A stretch of DNA of 64,000 bases from Pseudomonas deceptionensis (GCF_900106095.1 NZ_FNUD01000002.1:744001-808000); one strand, 5' to 3'. Shown: positions 37,481-45,384, counted from the first letter of the stretch. Program-made: numbers and translations. The notes: generated from the letters alone by a model not told the origin.

Positions 37481-38620
37481 TCAACCCTTGATCTTGTAAC
37501 CTCCACCTTCAACGCCTTCATGCAAAGCAGACTGAATACGCTCATATAACGCATTGGCTTCTAACGTCGTAATGGAACGTGAACAGTCCCGCAGTACAAC
37601 CCGCAATAAAACGTTTTCTTGCCCCGGTAAAAGCCCAAGCCGTTCAATTGCCTGTACGGGCAACTCATCCACAGCCCAACGCCCTTTGACTTGCATTTCT
37701 TCAATCCAGGCCGAGCAATCACCCGCAGCCAGCAACATCTTTTCGGTCAGAACCTCTTCACTCAAGCCCGGCGTCACTGCAAGGGAGATATCACGCGTGA
37801 TGCAAGGCAACCGCGAAACGGCCTGCCAAGGTTGCAAATCATGCATCTGGGCCTGAACACGATCATCAGGGTCGCGTAACAAGCGAATATCGGGTATGCC
37901 CTTGCGTAACATGGTCAGGCGGTCCAAGCCCATGCCCAATGCCAAACCACCATGCTTGGCAGGATCAATACCTAGTCGTTGCAAAAGCGAGGGTGCAATA
38001 CACCCACACTCAAGCACTTCGACCGGTTGCTCCTGCGAGATCAGGTTTACCTCGATTCCGCCTTCGGTGTAGTGGTGCGGACTGTCACTGTATACCCACG
38101 CCATGTTGGGTACGGAACACTCAAGGATGTCACCCACCAGTTTCAGCAAATGCATGCGTGTTGAAAGTGCTGGATCACCGAGTAGCCAAATATCCATCTG
38201 ATGTGGCTCAGCACAGTGCCATCTGTCGCGGCTATCTCGCCTGAATGTAATACCGGGAGCCGCCAACAGGATGATCTCCCCTGCTTTGCGGTCCTGCGAG
38301 ACACGCTGCAAAGCCCGTGGGATTTGACTGGTAGTTTGAGTACGCAAGAGCGAATGCTCATCCACCCAGCGCGTGTGCTCACTGCCTAATGTGACTTCCG
38401 CAGGGTCATAGCCAAGCAACCCATAGTTCTCTTGGGCAGAAACAATTCGCGGGCCTCTAAGAATCTGGCCAGCAGGCCAACCCCGCATCACCAAGCCCTC
38501 AAGTACCTCACTCAACAACAGCCCGATGGCATGCGCTGGGTTGTCCACTTCTGTGAGATCGCAAAGCTCAAGAGCATTGCTAACCGAGCGTGCGCAAATA
38601 TACTTTTTTGACGAAAGCAT
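37481..38620 (-). CDS. Single-chain PheRS-like ligase (PheS core plus FDX-ACB domain)
   Basis: A 379-residue class II aminoacyl-tRNA-synthetase-like protein. Motif 1 region is EHSLLRTQTTSQIPR. Motif 2 is GITFRRDSRDRWHCAEPHQMDIW. The substrate-pocket segment PVEVLECGCIAPSLLQRLGID parallels the PheS stretch EVLGCGMVHP. Motif 3 is LALGMGLDRLTMLRKGIPDIR. The C-terminal 110 residues (SRLPCITRDISLAV ... LLRVVLRDCSRSIT) are the anticodon-binding FDX-ACB domain of PheT. This joins two subunits as in mitochondrial PheRS, but the PheS N-terminal coiled coil is absent. ATG 38620 has GAGGAG 7 bases upstream. It could be a tRNA-independent amino-acid ligase or a resistant PheRS. I recall an NCBI family called PheS-related mystery ligase SrmL but could not check it. 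Confidence 0.85.
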   Translation of the reverse strand: MLSSKKYICARSVSNALELCDLTEVDNPAHAIGLLLSEVLEGLVMRGWPAGQILRGPRIVSAQENYGLLGYDPAEVTLGSEHTRWVDEHSLLRTQTTSQIPRALQRVSQDRKAGEIILLAAPGITFRRDSRDRWHCAEPHQMDIWLLGDPALSTRMHLLKLVGDILECSVPNMAWVYSDSPHHYTEGGIEVNLISQEQPVEVLECGCIAPSLLQRLGIDPAKHGGLALGMGLDRLTMLRKGIPDIRLLRDPDDRVQAQMHDLQPWQAVSRLPCITRDISLAVTPGLSEEVLTEKMLLAAGDCSAWIEEMQVKGRWAVDELPVQAIERLGLLPGQENVLLRVVLRDCSRSITTLEANALYERIQSALHEGVEGGGYKIKG

Positions 38621-38657
38621 AACGACTCCTCACTTGAATCAGGGCAAATACCAATGA

Positions 38658-38687
38658 GTATTAAACAGAGAGCAAAATCTAGATCAA
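38658..38687 (-). promoter_or_regulatory. Candidate promoter of the PheRS-like ligase
   Basis: On the minus strand TTGATC (38682-38687) and TAATAC (38658-38663) are spaced by 18 bases, 38 bases before the ligase start. Both are close to sigma70 consensus, but the region is AT-rich, so chance is possible. Confidence 0.4.
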
Positions 38688-38699
38688 ATACGCTTTAAC

Positions 38700-38867
38700 T
38701 CACAACAGAAAATCAATAAAAGCCTGAAAGCGGTTAAATATCAGACAATGCCTACATACAACTCCTACACTAATATCCAAATTCACCAAATGAGAATCAC
38801 GCAATAGAGAATCAATATAAAAACACAAGAAATACCACTTCAACCTGCTGACCATTAGTCCTAACAT
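38700..38867 (-). CDS. Possible 55-residue leader or small peptide upstream of the ligase
   Basis: ATG 38867 follows a perfect AGGAGG with a 5-base gap. The frame runs 55 codons to TGA 38700, 79 bases before the ligase start and in the same direction. The product is hydrophobic and contains the aromatic run WYFLCFY (residues 11-17) and three cysteines. Codons are AT-rich (TTT, TTG, ATT), unlike host genes. The aromatic run before a PheRS-like gene recalls pheM-type leader peptides, but no terminator/antiterminator pair is visible. It may also be a chance ORF. Confidence 0.4.
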   Translation of the reverse strand: MLGLMVSRLKWYFLCFYIDSLLRDSHLVNLDISVGVVCRHCLIFNRFQAFIDFLL

Positions 38868-38932
38868 AGCGACCTCCTGAAGCACTCAGGCATCCAACAT
38901 ACACTTCTTACCCTACACAGCGAGGACAAATA
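38868..38932. promoter_or_regulatory. Divergent control region of the ligase island
   Basis: The 65 bases between the two divergent small genes hold their Shine-Dalgarno sites and a short palindrome, CCTGA AGCAC TCAGG (38876-38890), which could be an operator half-site pair. No clear plus-strand promoter hexamers were recognised. Together with 38621-38699 this is the non-coding part of a 312-base divergent gap. Confidence 0.35.
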
Positions 38933-39034
38933 ATGACTAACTCAATTCTATCGAAACCAAAATTAAACCGAACCACATCCGACCCGGACAACTTCGGATG
39001 GGCTCCACTTGCCTGGGCTTACCAGCCAGATTGA
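38933..39034 (+). CDS. 33-residue peptide, candidate precursor peptide
   Basis: A short frame starting at ATG 38933, with GAGGA 6 bases upstream (GCGAGGACAAATAATG), ending at TGA 39032-39034. The next gene begins 7 bases later in the same direction. The N-terminal half is polar and basic (MTNSILSKPKLNRT), then acidic (SDPDN), and it ends FGWAPLAWAYQPD. This leader/core polarity resembles small precursor peptides of ribosomally made natural products. The sequence has no cysteine and no membrane helix. No family recognised; function inferred only from size and context. Confidence 0.6.
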   Translation: MTNSILSKPKLNRTTSDPDNFGWAPLAWAYQPD

Positions 39035-39041
39035 GTGGACC

Positions 39042-40031
39042 ATGTATGCACGTGAGCGCCAAGACAAAGAAAGAATATTAATTGGCGCCCACTTCCCCTT
39101 GGAGGGTATGCCTGTGCCTGCCAACAACGTCCCTTTCAACTTAAAAGACTCGTGGATCGTCTCCGACAATACTATTTTCCTTCAAAGGTGTACTGCCCAG
39201 GGCTTTAAGACACAATCGCTTAATGAAATAGAGTTTCTTCCAGCACAAAGTCTCGTCTTTGCCTTTTGCAATGAAGCCGCTAGACGCACCTTCGAAATTG
39301 CGAAGCAGACCCCTGCCAAAAAAAGTGTTTTTTGTGCGGTCCACGTTTTCGAAGCGTCCGTCAAGAGTGCACTCTATGGGCTGGACCTTATCCTGAAGAG
39401 TGACTTTGACGATGCACTGCAAAAGCAGCGGCTTGTCTTGACGCAGCTTGATTCGTGCAGGCAGTTCAATTTGGACGGAGGGAACTCTCAGGCTCGCGTC
39501 ACTATTTCAGAGCAAGCCACCCCATACGCCATGATCAAAGAAGATATAAACAGTTATTTTATACACTCAATAGCTGAGTTCTTCGAAGTGCACTTTGCCC
39601 ACATGAATGCACATGCACCTTGCCCATTCCAGTTCAATGGACACCTGACAATCTCTGGCATTCTTACCGTACTTAGAAAGCCCCCCACATCAACAGATAT
39701 AGCACTAAAGATAGCCCTTGAAAAACTCACCCATAATGTTGCACAACACACCGCACTCTTGACGGTAGAAAACAACATCCTCACCTCATTCCGGATCAAC
39801 GATACAGAACACAAAGAATTACTGAACTGTGCGGCAGGTGTTCGGGGATTAAAGCTGACAGAATTTGCAGTCGGGGTGAATAAAGCTATAGCGCCGTTTA
39901 TTGATTATCGTATCAACGCTCAAATGAACGAAGGCATTAGCGGAGTGCATGTTGCATTAGGCGATGGTTCGTCGGGTTACCACATCGACTTTCTAAGCCC
40001 TGGTGTGGCGTTCAGGCCTTCACCAGGGTAA
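39042..40031 (+). CDS. M29-peptidase/NicX-like metalloenzyme
   Basis: A 329-residue protein starting at ATG 39042 with GAGTGGA just upstream. Its C-terminal half follows the plan of M29 aminopeptidases and the related NicX dioxygenases: FNGHLTISGIL, LLTVENNILTSFRIND, LTEFAVGVNKAI, MNEGISGVHVALGDG and YHIDF. Candidate metal ligands are Glu in TEFAVG, His in GVHVALG, and His and Asp in YHIDF. The first M29 glutamate is not evident. It could be a peptidase, an Fe(II) ring-cleaving dioxygenase or an inactive relative. Base composition is lower in GC than its neighbours, suggesting transfer. Operon with the 33-codon peptide gene. Confidence 0.6.
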   Translation: MYARERQDKERILIGAHFPLEGMPVPANNVPFNLKDSWIVSDNTIFLQRCTAQGFKTQSLNEIEFLPAQSLVFAFCNEAARRTFEIAKQTPAKKSVFCAVHVFEASVKSALYGLDLILKSDFDDALQKQRLVLTQLDSCRQFNLDGGNSQARVTISEQATPYAMIKEDINSYFIHSIAEFFEVHFAHMNAHAPCPFQFNGHLTISGILTVLRKPPTSTDIALKIALEKLTHNVAQHTALLTVENNILTSFRINDTEHKELLNCAAGVRGLKLTEFAVGVNKAIAPFIDYRINAQMNEGISGVHVALGDGSSGYHIDFLSPGVAFRPSPG

Positions 40032-40092
40032 ACAAGCGCAATAGCGCAACGAAAATACAGATTAAGCACGTCATGCCGAGTTGCTTTAACCG

Positions 40093-40127
40093 CTGGTAAG
40101 CCACACAGGAAGTATGTGGCTTACCAG
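40093..40127. terminator. Bidirectional hairpin between the island and the FTR1 gene
   Basis: CTGGTAAGCCACA and TGTGGCTTACCAG form a perfect 13-bp stem with a 9-base loop. It lies between convergent stop codons, with no strong T-run. It marks the right edge of the island. Confidence 0.65.
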
Positions 40128-40141
40128 AAATGCTTCAATGC

Positions 40142-42040
40142 TTACGAAGCCTGCACCCGGCGCTTTTCCGCCAGTTTGCTGCGGCTGTACAGCACGATAA
40201 TCGCCAGGATAGCGACTGCCTGTGCAGCCAGCGAGTAGGCATCCGCATGAATACCCAACCAGTCGAAGTCGAAGAACGCCACCGGCCGCGTACCGAAAAT
40301 ACCGGCCTCTTGCAGCGCTTTTACGCCATGCCCGGCGAACACTACTGACAGCGCGCACAGCAACGCCGCGTTGATGCTGAAGAACAGCGCCAATGGCAAC
40401 TTGGCCGAGCCGCGCAGGATTATCCACGCCAGCCCCATCAGCAACACCAGCGCCGTGGCGCCGCCCGCCAATACGGCGTTATGACCCGCAGGCCCGGCTT
40501 GCAGCCACAGGGTCTCGTAGAACAGGATCACTTCGAACAACTCGCGGTACACCGAGAAAAACGCCAGGATCGCAAAACCAAAGCGCCCGCCACCGCTGAC
40601 CAGACTGCTTTTGATGTAGTCCTGCCATGCAGCCGCGTGGCGGCGGTCGTGCATCCATACGCCCAGCCACAGCACCATGACGCTGGCGAACAAGGCGGTA
40701 CACCCTTCAAGCAGTTCGCGCTGGGCGCCGCTGACGTCAATGACATAAGCGGCCAGCGCCCACGTAGCGAGACCTGCAACCAGTGCCAGGCCCCAGCCAA
40801 TGTTGACGCTGCGCACCGCCGATTGCTGGCCGGTATTGCGCAGAAAAGCCAGGATCGCGGCCAGGACCAAAATCGCTTCCAGGCCTTCGCGCAGCAAAAT
40901 CAGCAAGCCCGAGACATAGCTCAAGGTCCAGCTCAAGCCATCGCTGCCCAGCAGCCCGGCTGATTCTTTGAGCAAGGCTTTAGCGGTGTCCAGCCGCTGC
41001 TCGACTTGCTCAAGCGGCAAACCGTCCTGCAACGATTGCCGATAAGCCATCAGGGCTTTTTCAGTGTTTTTACGCACGTTGGCGTCGACGTTATCCAGGG
41101 AGCTTTCGACCAGCTCAAAGCCTTCCAGGTAAGCCGCTACCGACAGGTCGTAGGCCTGCTCGCGATCGCCGGCGCGATAGGCCGCGAGGCTTTTGTCCAG
41201 GGTGGCGCCGGTGTAGTCGAGCAACTGCGACGGGCCGCGTTTGACCTGGGGTGGTTGAGCCCTCTGGGCACGGAAGGTCGCGGTCGCCTCGGGGCCTTCG
41301 GCCGCCAGCACTTCATTCGGGGTTTGACGGGCCAGGTCCGCCAGGTTGTAGGTTTTGTCCGCTTTTACCGCCGCAGGATCAGCACTCAAGCCTGCGATAT
41401 AGGTGGCCAGGTCCCAGCGCTGGCGCTCGTCCAGTTGATCGGCAAACGACGGCATGTCCGTGCCTTCAACGCCCAGGCCCAACGTGTTGTAGATCGCGTA
41501 GAGGCTCAGACGGTCCAGACGCTGCACATCGCGCAGGTTAGCCGGAGGCGGCGTCATGCCGACACTGGCCGGGCCATCACCGGCGCCGGTTTCACCGTGG
41601 CATACCGAACAATGCTGGGCGTACAGCGGTGCACCGCGGGTTGGATCGGGGGTAATCACGGGCGCCTGACTGACCTCGTAGGCCACAGCCAGCCTGGCTC
41701 CCAGCTGCCGCGCTTCACGGGCAACGGTGGCGCCGTCTTTGCGCTGTTCGATGGCAGTTTGCAAGGCATTCACGCCTTGGGCCAGCTCGGCACGTTCAGG
41801 GCGCTCTGGCAGGCCTGCGATCAAGCCCTTGAGGACGGTCAGGAACTCCAGTTGCTCGCGGTACTCGGTTTCATCGATGACCTTGCCGTCTTCAACCGTA
41901 GGCGGGTAGTCCGCGCCGATGTAGTCGATCAGATGCAGCGCTTGTGAGGCGCCTTCCGGGGAGTTGGCAGACACAACAAGGCTGCACAACGCGAGCACTG
42001 GCAACATCAGCCAAGCAAAAAAACGCGGGCGGGCGGTCAT
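40142..42040 (-). CDS. FTR1-family iron permease fused to a cytochrome c domain
   Basis: A 632-residue protein. A signal peptide (residues 1-25) is followed by a periplasmic helical region, then a class I cytochrome c domain with the heme site CSVCHG and later distal methionine region TDMPSF. After a second helical region comes a seven-helix FTR1 permease with the iron motifs REGLEA and RELFE. This covers in one chain what EfeU and an electron-transfer partner do in ferrous iron uptake. ATG 42040 precedes a clear signal sequence. No Fur box was recognised with confidence in the 66 upstream bases. Confidence 0.9.
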   Translation of the reverse strand: MTARPRFFAWLMLPVLALCSLVVSANSPEGASQALHLIDYIGADYPPTVEDGKVIDETEYREQLEFLTVLKGLIAGLPERPERAELAQGVNALQTAIEQRKDGATVAREARQLGARLAVAYEVSQAPVITPDPTRGAPLYAQHCSVCHGETGAGDGPASVGMTPPPANLRDVQRLDRLSLYAIYNTLGLGVEGTDMPSFADQLDERQRWDLATYIAGLSADPAAVKADKTYNLADLARQTPNEVLAAEGPEATATFRAQRAQPPQVKRGPSQLLDYTGATLDKSLAAYRAGDREQAYDLSVAAYLEGFELVESSLDNVDANVRKNTEKALMAYRQSLQDGLPLEQVEQRLDTAKALLKESAGLLGSDGLSWTLSYVSGLLILLREGLEAILVLAAILAFLRNTGQQSAVRSVNIGWGLALVAGLATWALAAYVIDVSGAQRELLEGCTALFASVMVLWLGVWMHDRRHAAAWQDYIKSSLVSGGGRFGFAILAFFSVYRELFEVILFYETLWLQAGPAGHNAVLAGGATALVLLMGLAWIILRGSAKLPLALFFSINAALLCALSVVFAGHGVKALQEAGIFGTRPVAFFDFDWLGIHADAYSLAAQAVAILAIIVLYSRSKLAEKRRVQAS

Positions 42041-42106
42041 TAATAAATCCGGATGGAAATGAGAAGTAACACATTGTTCACTTCCAATGACCGCGACTCA
42101 AGATTT

Positions 42107-42739
42107 TTAGGTGGTGGCGCGGTGCAATGTCGCAATAAAACCCGCCGCGCCCAAGAACAGACCGGCAAAGGTGCGGTTCATGCGTCGCTGTTGTTTGGGG
42201 GTGCGCAGCAAACGCAGGACCTTGGACGCCAGCCCCGTGTAACCGGCCATGACGATCAGGTCGACGCAGATCATGGTGACGCCCAGCGTCAGGTATTGGG
42301 ACACCAGCGGCGCGTTAGGGTCTACAAACTGGGGCAGCACGGCGAGCATGAAAACCAGCGCCTTGGGGTTGCTGATGTTGACCAGGAAACCACGAAAGAC
42401 CAGCGCCAGCGGCTTGCCTATCGGGCGCACGGCAGCGTCATCACTGAGATCTGCTGGCAGGGCACGCCATTGTTTGACAGCGAGGTAGATCAGGTAGGCC
42501 ACGCCGAACCATTTGATGGCATAGAAGGCGGTGGACGAGGCGGCGAGCACTGCACCGACACCGGCGGCGATAATCGCAATTTGCAACGCCAGGCCCAGTT
42601 GAAGGCCTAGGGCGTTCCAGTAGCCGCGCCAAAAGCCGTATTGCAACCCGCATGACATCGAGGCAATCGCGCCCGCGCCGGGGGACAGGCTGATAACCCA
42701 ACAGGCAGCAAAGAAGGCCAACCACGTTTCCAACGACAT
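42107..42739 (-). CDS. LysE/RhtB-family amino-acid exporter
   Basis: A 210-residue six-helix protein with the LysE signature near the N-terminus (WVISLSPGAGAIASMSCGLQYGFWRG) and the conserved NISNPKALVFMLAVLPQF. Members export lysine, homoserine, threonine or related compounds. The gene is monocistronic, 66 bases upstream of the FTR1 gene in the same direction. Substrate cannot be read from sequence. Confidence 0.9.
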   Translation of the reverse strand: MSLETWLAFFAACWVISLSPGAGAIASMSCGLQYGFWRGYWNALGLQLGLALQIAIIAAGVGAVLAASSTAFYAIKWFGVAYLIYLAVKQWRALPADLSDDAAVRPIGKPLALVFRGFLVNISNPKALVFMLAVLPQFVDPNAPLVSQYLTLGVTMICVDLIVMAGYTGLASKVLRLLRTPKQQRRMNRTFAGLFLGAAGFIATLHRATT

Positions 42740-42811
42740 CGCACACCTCGGACAAAAGCTGTAACAAGTCCTTTAAGCTAATGTGTTGGTCGAAAATTGA
42801 CCACTACTTTT

Positions 42812-42900
42812 TGTAGCCGCTGCCGCAGGCTGCGAGGGGTTGCGAAGCGACCCTCCTGAAGGTCCTTCGGTCCTTATCGCAGCCTGCGGCAGCGGCTACA
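42812..42900. repeat. REP pair, copy 3
   Basis: Arms TGTAGCCGCTGCCGCAGGCT and AGCCTGCGGCAGCGGCTACA are exact complements. The centre carries GAAGGTCCTTCGG. Same family as 6781 and 34064. It lies between the MscS and LysE genes. Confidence 0.88.
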
Positions 42901-42916
42901 GGTATAAGCAGTGCCT

Positions 42917-43474
42917 TTAAAGGTCGCTTTCGCGCCAGCGGCGTACCGAACGCTGAAAGAACAGGCTGTTGGGGACTTGCACCATGCTGCTGCCGCTACC
43001 CGCTTCCGCGGGCTCGATCAGGGTGGTGTAAAGCAGGTTGATGGCCACGACCCGGCCTTTGACGCCCGGCTTGTCGAGGGTGTCGAGCAGCTCCACCACG
43101 TCGCCAATGCGGAACGGGCCCACCGTGAAGATCAGCACCGCGCAAAGCAGGTTGGAGAGCACGCTCCACATGGCGAAGAAGGCAATCGCCGCCACCGCCA
43201 CAAACCCCGAGAGCGCCGTCCACAACACGGTGGCCGAGACGCCCAGGCGTTCCAGCACGACAATCACTGCACTGCCCATGATGAACCAGCGCAAACCGCC
43301 CCGCAGCGGCATCATCAGCTGCGGCGGAAACGGATAACGCTCACCCAGACGCGTAAGGAAACGAGCCACAACGCGCTGCGAGAAATAACCGGCCAACAGA
43401 ATCAGCAGAATCTGCAAACCGATCCACAGCGGTGCGATCAGTTCGGCCGGCAAGGGCAAGTGCAAAGCTTCCAT
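42917..43474 (-). CDS. Small MscS-family mechanosensitive channel protein
   Basis: A 185-residue protein with three hydrophobic helices (about 15-35, 60-80, 85-120) and an MscS beta domain core: FRIGDVVELLDTLDKPGVKGRVVAINLLYTTL and QVPNSLFF. The pore-helix pattern (FVAVAAIAFFAMWSVLSNLLCA) is present, but the C-terminal alpha/beta cage is absent, so it is shorter than MscS. Its ATG overlaps the stop of the ABC-F gene (TGATG), meaning coupled translation. Confidence 0.88.
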   Translation of the reverse strand: MEALHLPLPAELIAPLWIGLQILLILLAGYFSQRVVARFLTRLGERYPFPPQLMMPLRGGLRWFIMGSAVIVVLERLGVSATVLWTALSGFVAVAAIAFFAMWSVLSNLLCAVLIFTVGPFRIGDVVELLDTLDKPGVKGRVVAINLLYTTLIEPAEAGSGSSMVQVPNSLFFQRSVRRWRESDL

Positions 43475-45384
43475 CAGGACAGGGCTTCCAGTTCCGCTTG
43501 CATGGACTCAAGCAACTCCAGAGATTCCATCCAGCGCTCTTCCAGCTGACCTTCCAGCACTTTGAGCTTGGCCTGTTCGGCCAGCAGATCACGCAATTCG
43601 TCTTTGCGCGCGGCCTCGTAAACCGCACTGTCGCCCAGGCTAGTTTCGATTTTGGCCAGTTTTTCGTTGACCTTGCCCAGCTCGCTTTCGAGCTTGTCGG
43701 CTTCGCGCTTGTGCGGTGCCAGTTGCTGACGCAACGCAGCAGCAGCCTGACGCTGAGCCTTTTTATCGGTCTTGTCAGGGTTAACCGGTGTGTTGCTCGC
43801 CGGTGCGTTGCGCAAACGGTAGTCCGCCAGCCAGCGCGCATAGTCTTCGAGGTCGCCGTCGAATTCCTGCACCTTGCCGTCGGCCACCAGCAGAAATTCA
43901 TCTGTGGTGCTTTTGAGCAAATGCCGATCGTGAGACACCACCAGTACCGCACCGCTGAACTCTTGCAGCGCCATGGTCAGTGCCAGACGCATTTCGAGGT
44001 CGAGGTGGTTGGTCGGTTCGTCGAGCAGCAGCAGGTTCGGCCGGCCCCAGGCGATCAGAGCCAGCGCCAGGCGGGCTTTTTCGCCGCCGGAGAAATTCAG
44101 TACCGGCTCGTCGATGCGAGCACCGCGGAAGTCGAAACCACCGAGAAAGTCGCGCAGCGTTTGCTCACGCTCAGCCGGTGCCAGACGCTGCATGTGCAGC
44201 AACGGGCTGGCCTTGGAGTCCAGCGAGTCGAGCTGGTGCTGGGCAAAGTAGCCCACCACCAGGTTTTCGCCACGGGCCAAACGGCCCGACAGCGGCTCAA
44301 GCTCACCCGCCAGGTTCTTGATCAGGGTCGATTTACCCGCGCCGTTGGGCCCGAGCAAGCCGATACGGGCCCCCGGAACCAACTGCAGCTTGACCTTCTC
44401 CAGGATGGTTTTGTCGCCATAGCCCAGACGTGCATCGGACAAATCGAGCAGCGGGCTGGAGAGCTTGACCGCCTCACGGAACACGAAATCGAACGGCGAA
44501 TCCACATGGGCCGCGCTCAGTTCTTCCATGCGCTCCAGGGCCTTGATCCGGCTCTGGGCCTGACGTGCCTTGGTGGCCTGGGCCTTGAAGCGGGCGATGT
44601 AGCTTTCCATGTGCGCACGTTGCACCTGCTGCTTCTCGTAGGCCTGTTGCTGCTGGGCCAGACGCTCGGCACGGGCACGCTCGAACGCGCTGTAACCACC
44701 GCGGTAGAGGGTGATTTTGCGCTGGTCTACGTGGGCGATATTGTCGACCACGGCGTCGAGGAAATCCCTGTCGTGGGAAATCAGCAGCAAGGTGCCAGGG
44801 TAGTTCTTGAGGAAGTCTTCCAGCCACAGGATGGCGTCGAGGTCCAAGTGGTTGGTCGGTTCATCGAGCAACAACAGGTCCGATGGGCACATCAAGGCCT
44901 GCGCCAGGTTAAGGCGCATCCGCCAGCCACCGGAGAAGTCGGCAACCGGGCGGTCCATTTGTTCGTTGGTGAACCCCAGCCCGGCGAGCATTTTGCGGGC
45001 CCGCGCATCGGCGGTATAACCGTCTGCGCTGTCCAGCTCAGAGTGCAGGCGCGCCTGAGCGGCACCGTCCTCGTCAGCCTCGGCCTTGGCCAGGTCAGCT
45101 TGCACTTGGCGCAAGCGCAGGTCGCCATCGAGCACGTAGTCGATCGCGATGCGGTCGAGGGTGTCGATTTCCTGCCGCATATGGGCAATCCGCCAGTCGG
45201 CCGGGAGCAGACAATCCCCGGAATCAGGCGTCAACTCACCCAGCAACAAGGCGAACAAGGTGGATTTACCGGCGCCATTGGCGCCGACCAGACCGGCTTT
45301 GTGGCCGGCGTGCAGGATCAGCTCGGCGTCTTCTAGCAGACGTTGCGGGCCACGCTGTAAAGTCAGGTTCAGAAGTCGGATCAT
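43474..45384 (-). CDS. ABC-F translation factor, YheS-like
   Basis: A 636-residue cytosolic protein with two ATPase domains and no membrane segments. Domain 1 has GANGAGKSTLF, signature FSGGWRMRLNLAQALM and LLLLDEPTNHLDL. The interdomain linker (about 245-300, basic and helical) reaches the ribosomal P/E region. Domain 2 has GPNGAGKSTLI, FSGGEKARLALALI and LLLLDEPTNHLDL. The C-terminal coiled coil (about 540-636) is present. ATG 45384 (MIRLLNLTLQRG) is the family start. Confidence 0.93.
   Translation of the reverse strand: MIRLLNLTLQRGPQRLLEDAELILHAGHKAGLVGANGAGKSTLFALLLGELTPDSGDCLLPADWRIAHMRQEIDTLDRIAIDYVLDGDLRLRQVQADLAKAEADEDGAAQARLHSELDSADGYTADARARKMLAGLGFTNEQMDRPVADFSGGWRMRLNLAQALMCPSDLLLLDEPTNHLDLDAILWLEDFLKNYPGTLLLISHDRDFLDAVVDNIAHVDQRKITLYRGGYSAFERARAERLAQQQQAYEKQQVQRAHMESYIARFKAQATKARQAQSRIKALERMEELSAAHVDSPFDFVFREAVKLSSPLLDLSDARLGYGDKTILEKVKLQLVPGARIGLLGPNGAGKSTLIKNLAGELEPLSGRLARGENLVVGYFAQHQLDSLDSKASPLLHMQRLAPAEREQTLRDFLGGFDFRGARIDEPVLNFSGGEKARLALALIAWGRPNLLLLDEPTNHLDLEMRLALTMALQEFSGAVLVVSHDRHLLKSTTDEFLLVADGKVQEFDGDLEDYARWLADYRLRNAPASNTPVNPDKTDKKAQRQAAAALRQQLAPHKREADKLESELGKVNEKLAKIETSLGDSAVYEAARKDELRDLLAEQAKLKVLEGQLEERWMESLELLESMQAELEALS

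Noticed and set aside
39009..39041. TTG start for the M29/NicX-like gene, 11 codons earlier
   Set aside because: It has no ribosome site and would overlap the 33-codon peptide gene. ATG 39042 fits better.
42041..42106. Fur box upstream of the FTR1 permease
   Set aside because: No stretch comes close enough to the 19-base consensus to be claimed.
43432..45336. 634-codon open frame opposite the ABC-F gene
   Set aside because: High-GC antisense shadow. The real gene has complete Walker motifs on the other strand.
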